From the NCBI GenBank assembly GCA_009746045.1, contig RPFO01000104.1, positions 3,581,034 through 3,633,533 on the forward strand: a stretch of DNA of 52,500 bases, read 5' to 3'. Numbering within the stretch: the first letter of the stretch is position 1; every line of letters begins with the position of its first letter. A model generated the notes under the pieces. The model saw nothing but the letters and a program-made list of their open reading frames with translations, did no database searches and was not told the DNA's origin. The translations under genes and the position numbers were made by a program. Positions 45,501 to 52,500 of this stretch are shown in pieces. The DNA comes from Mesostigma viride (taxonomy: Eukaryota > Streptophyta > Mesostigmatophyceae > Mesostigmatales > Mesostigmataceae).

Positions 45501-48500
45501 ACTCTGGCGTTGGGCACCTTACAAGGCGCTGTTTATTGCAATAAAAATTGCTAGGTACTTGAAGAAATTCTGACTTCTAGCACCCTGCAGGCAAGCCAGC
45601 AAGCGCGTGGCATCTATGTGGGACGCCCGGAGCATGTGCTGCTGAAAAAATACCACCACCTTGACGTCCCCATCACCATCTAGGAAGGATGAGGTTCTTG
45701 CCAGCCACAAGCATCCCCTCTTTCCATGCGCCGCAGACAGTCGACCCGTTGTGCTGCCGGCCAAGTTGCTCGACATCATACTGCAGGCATCCGATCTTTC
45801 ATGCCATGGCACCAGCACTCCCTCGCTGATCGCCTTGCTTCTTGTAACAAATACGTGCCTCGCTTTTGGTGCAAGGCAAATAAAAAAATTGGGATGGTCC
45901 TGAGGTGCTTTTACTGAAATCCAATAGGGGTGATTGCAGAGCTATCATGCCAGTGCACTGCTGCCACGACACACCCTGGCGGCGCATATGTCAACGAGAC
46001 AACCAGCGCAGGCAAGAAATCTGCATGGAGAATCCGGACCATGGTAGCTCGAGCCTGCTGTTATCTTATCGGCATTTGTCGAGTAATTCAGGATGATGGA
46101 GACGAATGGAGGCTAACATGGCTAATTGTGAAAACAGCAAAGTTGTGCTGATGTGCTCAGTATCTGAGGCATGCAAAATGAAAGGGCAGTGAAACTCCTG
46201 GCCCCCAAACTAGGACAGTCTGCCAAGTGGCTGAGACTAGGCCAGGCTGCTGAAAAAAAGGTCCAACGATTGTTGAAACTATTTGTCGTGAACGCGTGAT
46301 CAGATGGGCTAAGCCATGAATTTGTACATGAATCGTGGTTCTCGCTTGATCGAAGAAAGCATGTGCTGCTATTCAGATTCAACACCAGCGATTAGTTGTC
46401 GCAAAAATGTATAAACATACAAGCAAGTTGACGAATAAACAAGTCTGTGTTGGCCCTGGCACCCCCCTGCCCAGCTGTTTGCCTGTCCCGGTGCCTGAGA
46501 CAATGGCCATGACAAAAAGAGCGTACCTGACAGTTGTCGGCGTCCGTTTTGCCCCCTGCGGGTCCCACATGTGGCAGCACACACAAACCATGGACGATGC
46601 CAGTCCCACGTGCATTGACAAACGACTTGTTTACAAATAAATCAATTAACTGTTGAAATCAGTTCCCAGGACAAAAGAAAGAGGGCTGACTATTATTGAA
46701 CCCACATGCCCTTAAATTACATGTGTACTAGTATACAATGTCATACACCGTTAAACATACCGTTAAACAGGCACACATATCTAACCAGCCAGAGCAGTCC
46801 CCCTTTATCACAATGTTACAACACCGCAGTTAGCTACCCTAGGTGCTGTTCATCCCACAAAGAACTTCTTTTCACCCAGCCTAGTTACAGAAAGGAGGAC
46901 CAACCACGATGCCTGTATAGCCAGCCCTGCTGCTTTCACAATTAATGCATTCCCGCAAGAGAACAACTTCCCAGTCAAACATAGCGCAAGGCCTTTCCGT
47001 CCTAGACAACACCCTGCCTCCTACCTAGAGCTTCACACCACCACCATGCCTCTCTCATCGTAATATGTGACCTTGCCACCGCAAAAACAAGGCCATCTGC
47101 ATGCCCAACCCCGCACCCATGGCGCCGCCTCTACATCCAACACTGGTGGCGGTCGCGGTCACCCCCACCTTTGGAGAAGGGCAGGATGTGGTCATACTCG
47201 TGGCACATGCAGCCAAGGCAGGAGGTGAGCTTGCGGCACACCTGGGGTGGAAGGTGGCCAATCGACGAGTGTGTACAGTGGGATACAAAGCAGTCATGAG
47301 TGACAGTTAAGTAACATGAGTGGCAAGCAACAAGGCAGGAGGTGAGCTTGCGGCACACCTGGGGTGGGTAGACGGTGCAGGCACCTGCATACCAAGGATG
47401 GAACCCGCACGTGCTTGACATTATTCAAGTATAGTGACCGTGGCATGCATGCGACACCCCGCACACGCTTGGCGTTATTGTAGTTTAGTGACCGTGGCAC
47501 GCAATAACGCATGAAACACTCTGCATGCGCTTGGCATTTATACTGTTGGCATTTATACTGCCGTAACACCCTTAAGACAACCCGCACAGGCGTGGCGTCG
47601 CCAGGATGAATCCGCATGTGTGTACAGCACAGCACGGCACAGCAGAGCACAGCACAGCACAGCACAGCACAGCACAGCACAGCACAGCACAGCACAGCAC
47701 AGCACAGCACAGCACAGCACAGCACAGCACAGCACAGCACAGCACAGCACAGCACAGCACAGCACAGCACAGCACAGCACAGCACAGCACGGCACGGCAC
47801 GGCACGGCACGGCACGGCACGGCACGGCACGGCACGGCACGGCACGGCACGGCACGGCACGGCACAGCACGGCACGGCACGGCACGGCACGGCACGGCAC
47901 GGCACGGCACGGCACGGCACAGCACAGCACAGCACAGCACAGCACAGCACAGCACAGCACAGCACAGCACAGCACAGCACAGCACAGCACAGCACAGCAC
48001 AGCACAGCACAGCACAGCACAGCACAGCACAGCACAGCACAGCACAGCACAGCACAGCACAGCACAGCACAGCACAGCACAGCACAGCACAGCACAGCAC
48101 AGCACAGCACAGCACAGCACAGCACAGCACAGCACAGCACAGCACAGCACAGCACAGCACAGGCATGGTGTTGTATACGGCAATAGTTAAGGTTGGGTGG
48201 GCGATCTACATCAGAACCAAGGTGGGGTCGGCGATGCAATGAATTTTCATCGCCATCATCACCCTTATTACCCTTAACACCCTTTTTACCCTTATCACCC
48301 TTATTACCCTTATCACCCTTATCATCCTTATCACCCTTAGCACCCTTATCATCCTTATCATCCTTATCATCCTTATCACCCTTATCACCCTTGTCACCCT
48401 TACCACCCTTATCACCCTTACCACCCTTATCACCCTTACCACCCTTATCACCCTTACCACCCTTATCACCCTTACCACCCTTATCATCCTTATCACCCTT

Positions 48501-49316
48501 AGCACCCTCATCATCCTTATCACCCTTATCAACCTTATCACTCTGGCACCCATATTCAATATCACCTTTATCACACTTATCATTTTTATCACGTGTAGCA
48601 CCCTTTCCACTGCACATCCTCCTCCTCGCTCTTACCACGCTTCCCGAGGCGTCGATCCTCCATCGGTCCGGGTGCCTCCCCGGCACCACCTTCGCGCGCG
48701 ACCAGCACTCCGCCTTCATCGCGTCCGTAAACAGCCGCCCCTGCAAGCGACCATTGACAGGCAGTCATTGGAGGATTTGTGGGTGATTGGTCTACACGTT
48801 TGTAGGAGAAATGACAGGGAAGGATGTACAGGGCCGGATGGGAGGATTCGCAGGGAATTCATGGACCGGATTGTGGGCAGTGACGGATGGCACTCGTTAA
48901 CAACTGGGACAATTAAGAGGGGGAATATACAGGTCATTATAACGTTGGCTATGGCTACTAAAATGCCCTTTCTGATGAAGTAAGCCATGATTGAAATGGC
49001 TAAGCCAGTTGAAAGTATTTTCTGTTATCTATTGCAGCGCTGCCGTTACCATGGCTGTGGCAGTGTGGATAGTATGCGTGGACGTCAGCTACAGAGGACT
49101 AAAAACACAAACTCTTCACTAAAAGGTTTTCTTGCCGCCGAGCATGCCACGTTCAACACAGCTTTCGCCATGACGAACGCCCAGGTGGACTGAGTGAATG
49201 CATGCCAGGAAGCAGGGCGAGGGTCATTATGGGCTTACTTTCTTGCTGCGCTTGGTGGGCGAGTCGGGCTGCGAGTCGGGTTGCATGTCTGCAATTTCTT
49301 CCTGTTCGACCTCCAT
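42524..49316 (-). CDS. Plant-type HNH endonuclease-fold protein, six exons including a 29-nt microexon
   Basis: Minus-strand exons 49316-49239, 48740-48636, 47241-47169, 46555-46527, 45349-45256 and 42699-42524 join in phase (0, 0, 1, 0, 1) to 184 residues. Exon 1 (MEVEQEEIADMQ...) ends with the basic PTKRSKK, a likely nuclear signal. Exon 2 has AECWSRAKVVPGRHPDRWR; exon 3 CLGCMCHEYDHILPFSKG, with the HNH DH pair and a Cys cluster; microexon 4 gives GKTDADNCQ; exon 5 ILQSRVNRMKGN, supplying the HNH Asn; exon 6 DKELDAVEMAVYGSVIRPG. This order is that of the small plant and algal HNH proteins; their biological role is not well known. I am sure of exons 2-6, fairly sure of exon 1. The gene spans 6.8 kb for 555 coding bases, and its introns carry repeat arrays, a micro-retroposon and exon duplicates. 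Confidence 0.85.
42785..42895 (-). repeat. Two partial duplicates of HNH exon 6 acceptor border in intron 5
   Basis: On the minus strand, CAGACAAGGATCTGGATGCG (42806-42785 region) and CCAAGGAGCTGTATGGGGTG (42895-42872 region) resemble the true border CAGACAAGGAGCTCGATGCG starting at 42702. The nearer copy keeps an AG acceptor. Confidence 0.7.
43495..43600. repeat. AT-rich ATGTCATTATATC-like repeat
   Basis: Several copies of TGTCATTATATCAT with degenerate TATAATAC stretches lie in HNH intron 5; a related ATGTGCCCATATGCCAT string recurs at 45105. Confidence 0.65.
43640..44940. other. GC-rich insertion of unknown nature in HNH intron 5
   Basis: A block of roughly 1.3 kb, richer in GC than its AT-rich flanks, contains several strong short hairpins (for example GCCCCCC-TAAC-GGGGGG near 44610-44627, CCAGCC/GGCTGG near 44527-44551) and broken ORFs on both strands. 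It is bounded by two similar AT-rich tracts containing GTGCCCATATGCCAT (43579, 45110). It may be an old mobile element; no family is recognised. Confidence 0.35.
44991..45085. repeat. TATCT pentanucleotide then ATA-rich microsatellite
   Basis: About six ATCTT units are followed by TATAATATAATAT-like sequence. Confidence 0.85.
45993..46071 (-). mobile_element. Micro-retroposon copy 5 (79 bp) in HNH intron 4
   Basis: Flanking repeats GCATATGTC (45984-45992) and GCATTTGTC (46072-46080) differ at one base. The body matches copy 2 almost throughout, with AACGAGACAACCAGCGCAGG at the constant end. Confidence 0.65.
47330..47375 (-). repeat. Partial duplicate of HNH exon 3 5' border in intron 2
   Basis: On the minus strand the sequence CACCCCAGGTGTGCCGCAAG with CTCACCTCCTGCCTTG repeats the true acceptor and first ten codons of exon 3 (47250-47215) almost perfectly, then diverges before the HNH residues. 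Confidence 0.8.
47625..48162. repeat. AGCAC/GGCAC pentanucleotide array, about 107 units
   Basis: A 538-bp array of AGCAC with variant GGCAC blocks at 47791-47865 and 47871-47920 lies in HNH intron 2. The unit has no stop in any frame on either strand, so it produces long false ORFs (STAQH and CAVLC repeats). Confidence 0.95.
48250..48560. repeat. 9-bp ACCCTTATC array in HNH intron 2
   Basis: About 34 imperfect units, with an 18-bp higher-order unit (ACCCTTATC ACCCTTACC) in the middle. On the minus strand it reads Gly-X-Y-like (KGDKGGKGD), but it lies downstream of the exon 2 donor GTAAGA at 48635, so it is intronic. Confidence 0.9.
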
Positions 49317-51930
49317 TGATACCCGGAACAGAAAATGTGGCCCTCTCCTGTTAAAGGTGGCAGCTAACCTGACTGCTGGACAACGCTTTACGTCAGTGTC
49401 GGCGAGGCCTACTTAGTGAAGAGAAAACGAGCATAGAAAGTTAATTTCCGGGCACGTCTACAATTCCTGAGTCCCGTTCCGGTCGAGTCGTTGTACTGCA
49501 GCACATCGAATGTGTGCTATTCATTACCGTGGAAGGCGACCATGTATCAGCAGTTGTGGGCAGCACTGGGTAACCCTGTTCGACGTGGGCTAAAAATCAG
49601 AGCCCCAGCTCTAGTACTGAGTACATGCTCATTCAAAAAAAGAAGGCTCGCCGAAAAGAGATGCGATGGCACGCCGCAAAGAGGGTCACCAATGCTACTG
49701 ATAGAAAAAGTGTGTTGGTGATAACGAAGAAAAGCCTGCTTGGAGTGTTGTGCGCTGAGGCCTTGCGGCAAATAGCTGCTGATGCGCTGCTGGTGCTGCA
49801 TGGCGTCCATGGCACGCGAGGCACCAGGACCTCAGCAGCATGCCAAGTGGCAGGCCGGCGCTGATACAAGCGGCTGGTGGCAATAGACAGCAGAAGCGCG
49901 CGAGAAGCCGTGCGTGGGAACTGGGAAGCTTGCATAGGGAGGGGAAATGCCGCCACGTGGCATGGCATGCGGTTTTGGCGCCAGCCCGCACAGATACCAT
50001 ACAGACATCCGGGCATTTCTTCGTTTTCATTTTCAGTTCAGAAAAAATAATATGGTGCATGCACGGCAGGGAAGCCTAGCTTTAGCAAACAAATACTATT
50101 GCTGTTTGTGAACATGGTCATCACCGGGTAGCGACCCGGCGCATGCAGCCATCGCTGCAAGTACAGCGCTCAGTATTGTGTGGTGGTCTTTATAGGTGAT
50201 CAAGGTTTGTGGGAGACAAGAGAAAGCGTATTAATTGCTCGAGATATTCATGATGCTCACTATTGCAAAGACTACACTTTTAATTGCACTCGTTCCTAGT
50301 TCGCGCTCTGGTTGAATTTGTGGGGGACTTCTTATCAAGCTGATTGAAAACTGTTTCCTCCGATGTTGGATAAGGTAGCTATGATGGCCGGCAACCGCGT
50401 GCCGTGCATGTCGATGACCATTGCTTAGGATCCATTTCTCATGATAAGGCGGACCCCGCCATTCTTCGGTGTACCAACGACTCCCAGGTAGACTAAATAC
50501 TAATACGTCGTTGTACTAGTCCTAATCATATATAGCAGTAATCAAACTGTCAACGATCGACCGGTGAGCCTGAGTTACCCAGCCACTATATATCGGCATC
50601 TCCCGGTTCGTGTTCTTGTCAGCCGAGTATATTACCACGAGTCGATATAAAGGAAGGCTGGGATTTAGACTTGCTCCACACCGCCTTCACGTTTAAAAAT
50701 ATTAGAATTGTTGTCTAGCTAGCTAATCATCTACAACATATCTCCACTGCCTGCCTGCTACCTGTTGGGGCTAGGCCATAATAGAGGCGAATTTCAGACG
50801 TGTAAGATATCTACTATCAAGAGTGCATCGTTCCAGAGTGTAGCTAGACATACATGGCTGGGAAATTGTGTCCCATCGTGGTGTACATCAATGGCGATTG
50901 GCTAAACGCCCTTTCTGGCTAGGGCACACTAGTGACAGGGACTGCTGAGACCGGCCCGTGAGAAGGGATGACGTACTTGTCTTCTGCACTTGTTTCCCGA
51001 TCTGCCTACATGAAGAGGTGTCACATGGCACGCTCCTACGAACGATCTTGTAGCATGTGGCAAGGAGCCTGCATTGTTGCATGAGTGTGTTCCATGGCTT
51101 GGCAAGCCCTTCGTATATCAATGGCACCCTTTATGTGGCACTCACTTGTGATCCGGAGAACCATATGCTCATAAGTGACATCTTATGAATGAAAAGCGTT
51201 ACCACATGACCGTCCGTCCTGCGTGAAACTGAAAATGTGCACTTGGGAGTACTGAGCCAACCAGTAGCTGTAGTTGCATGCCTTCACATCAGGATCGACC
51301 GGACATGTAGTGTACACAAATTACATGCATAGAGCAGTTTTCCGATGGCAGCTACTTATGTGCATCTCAGGCAAATGCATGGATGAATTATAATAATAAT
51401 TAAGTAAAACCACGTAGCTAGATTGTGTCACATGCATGGACGCATTTGCCGGTCAGTATAGTGCCAAAATTTGGTATGAAATTTGCTTTTGATCCGGCAT
51501 TGTCACCAAGGGTGCATGCACGACACATCATATACAAGCACCCTTATTTCTGCCTCTGTTCTATGATTGAATTCGATCAGGCATGCATGCAACAAGAGAT
51601 GAAAAGTTCGTCGCAATGATCATAGTAGTACGATATTTACAACTTATATTTACAGCTAAGCACCAGCGCAGTTGCAGGCACGTTGGGAAGTGATCCCTGC
51701 ATGACATAGAGTAGCATGATATCAGGGAAGCGCAGCGCTGCATCCTACAGCCTGAAGTCCCTGGTCAGACAAAACGCAATATGTACAGAAAATATAGGAA
51801 GTACATAATACATACAGAAAATACATGACCCAGCCAGCATGGTAACAAGGTCTGTGACAACAGTCGGCATGCAAAGTACTGTAAAACTGGAATCCAGTCA
51901 CTATTGAGGAGCGGCTGCCTTGCATGCGAC
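49317..51930. other. Intergenic region, no gene seen
   Basis: Only short ORFs without recognisable motifs occur; base composition is even and AT-rich. The HNH promoter should lie in its left part (49317 onward), but no core element can be assigned. Confidence 0.5.
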
Positions 51931-51935
51931 TGTAC

Positions 51936-52403
51936 CTACACGCGGACCACGAGGGTACCCCGTTTCACATCCTCCTCCATCTTGGTGCCAAAGTCCCGGC
52001 ACAGCCGCATCATCGTGTGCACCAGCCAGGTATGGTCGTCATGGCCCCTGGAAAGCGTGTTCACCTGGAAATGGTGGCAGCGCGCCGGCACGAGCTCGAT
52101 ATGCTTGAAACGGACTCCGGCACTGCTGCCACCTGATCCTCCCGTCGGGCCACTGGACGCTGTATCCGACGGCGCTGGTGCGGCCGGGCGACAAGGAAGG
52201 TCTCTCTCTTCGGGTCCTTGGGCTGGGGACAGATTTGGCCCCTCCTTTGCTGGTTGTGCTGGCACAGGGTTCGGCTCCTTCTTCTCTACGGTCACCTTGT
52301 AGATGAAGCTGAGGTCGTTGCGGTAGTGGTCATCCACCGCGTAGTCATCGACAAAGTCGCCGCATCCATAGAGGATGGGTTTTCCCTTGTAGATCTCGAT
52401 ACC
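51936..52403 (-). CDS. CapA/PGA_cap-like metallophosphatase-fold protein, last exon only
   Basis: An exon starting after the acceptor AACAG (52404 on the minus strand) reads GIEIYKGKPILYGCGDFVDD, then YAVDDHYRNDLSF, IELVPARCHHFQVN and a final RLCRDFGTKMEEDVKRG before TAG at 51938-51936. The run GIE-Y-GKPI-Y--GDF-DDY---- RNDL and the later P--I--FQVN pattern are those of the CapA (poly-gamma-glutamate capsule) family, whose eukaryotic members are of uncertain function. A Pro/Ala/Ser-rich insert of about 45 residues separates two strands of the fold. The catalytic N-terminal part lies beyond the window; the preceding exon at 52440-52500 could not be resolved. Family call is moderately sure. Confidence 0.6.
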   Translation of the reverse strand, partial: GIEIYKGKPILYGCGDFVDDYAVDDHYRNDLSFIYKVTVEKKEPNPVPAQPAKEGPNLSPAQGPEERDLPCRPAAPAPSDTASSGPTGGSGGSSAGVRFKHIELVPARCHHFQVNTLSRGHDDHTWLVHTMMRLCRDFGTKMEEDVKRGTLVVRV

Positions 52404-52500
52404 CTGTTAGTGGAGCCAGTGGGGGCATGGGGGTGGATAGATATTGAGGACTATGCATGTGTACGGACATGATGGGGGACTTGTTGGTGGCGATGAGCGT

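Noticed and set aside
47553-48746. Long overlapping ORFs (188-397 codons) on both strands through the AGCAC array
   Set aside because: The 5-bp unit has no stop in any frame, so ORFs are automatic; the region lies inside an HNH intron with good donor and acceptor signals.
52440-52500. Upstream exon of the CapA-like gene at the window edge
   Set aside because: Several donors are possible and the expected HGHS-type motif cannot be placed with confidence in the 60 bases available.

Overview
This window is nuclear DNA from a eukaryote with spliceosomal GT-AG introns. It is probably an alga of the green lineage; that is inference, resting on a plant-type HNH protein, a Raf-like (TKL) kinase and a GT29 glycosyltransferase, and the species cannot be named. 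Four intron-bearing host genes, one intronless ORF and a dense nested field of retroelements can be read. I rebuilt exon structures by matching reading frame and splice phase by eye; no transcript evidence was available.

Host genes. (1) 83-4087 (+): GT29 sialyltransferase-like protein, four exons. (2) 16773-17603 (-): intronless multi-pass membrane protein of unknown function. (3) 19872-28740 (+): five exons encoding an ANTH (AP180/CALM-like) domain followed by a ~1,280-residue Gln/Gly/Pro-rich tail with endocytic NPF and DLL motifs. Its stop codon overlaps by four bases (ATGA) the start of (4) 28737-32570 (+): a complete TKL/Raf-like kinase domain in five exons. These are either one ANTH-kinase fusion broken by a one-base frame change in a G-rich tract, or two overlapping cistrons. 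(5) 42524-49316 (-): a plant-type HNH endonuclease-fold protein rebuilt from six exons, including a 29-nt microexon; its introns hold a pentanucleotide array and a 9-bp array. (6) 51936-52403 (-): last exon of a CapA/PGA_cap-like protein that runs off the window.

Mobile DNA fills 4.3-16.4 kb and 34.1-41.9 kb. It comprises RTE-like non-LTR retrotransposons (one RT domain intact at 11232-12662) and a family of ORF1-only retroposons, whose reference copy at 4652-6653 has a 14-bp target-site duplication and an empty site elsewhere in the window. It also holds a TIR element nested inside the RT element and itself carrying an ORF1-only insertion, and a TTAA-specific DNA transposon (8311-10030). Most retroelement 3' ends share a small hairpin with a CAAC loop followed by a TTAA-repeat tail; a second RT family has a CACGTGAC hairpin instead. 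Five tiny insertions (33-81 bp) share one end and are flanked by direct repeats.

A recurring feature of the host genes is tandem duplication of short segments at exon-intron borders, seen in four genes. About 17.7-19.8 kb, 32.7-34.1 kb, 40.5-41.1 kb and 49.4-51.9 kb show no gene I can support.
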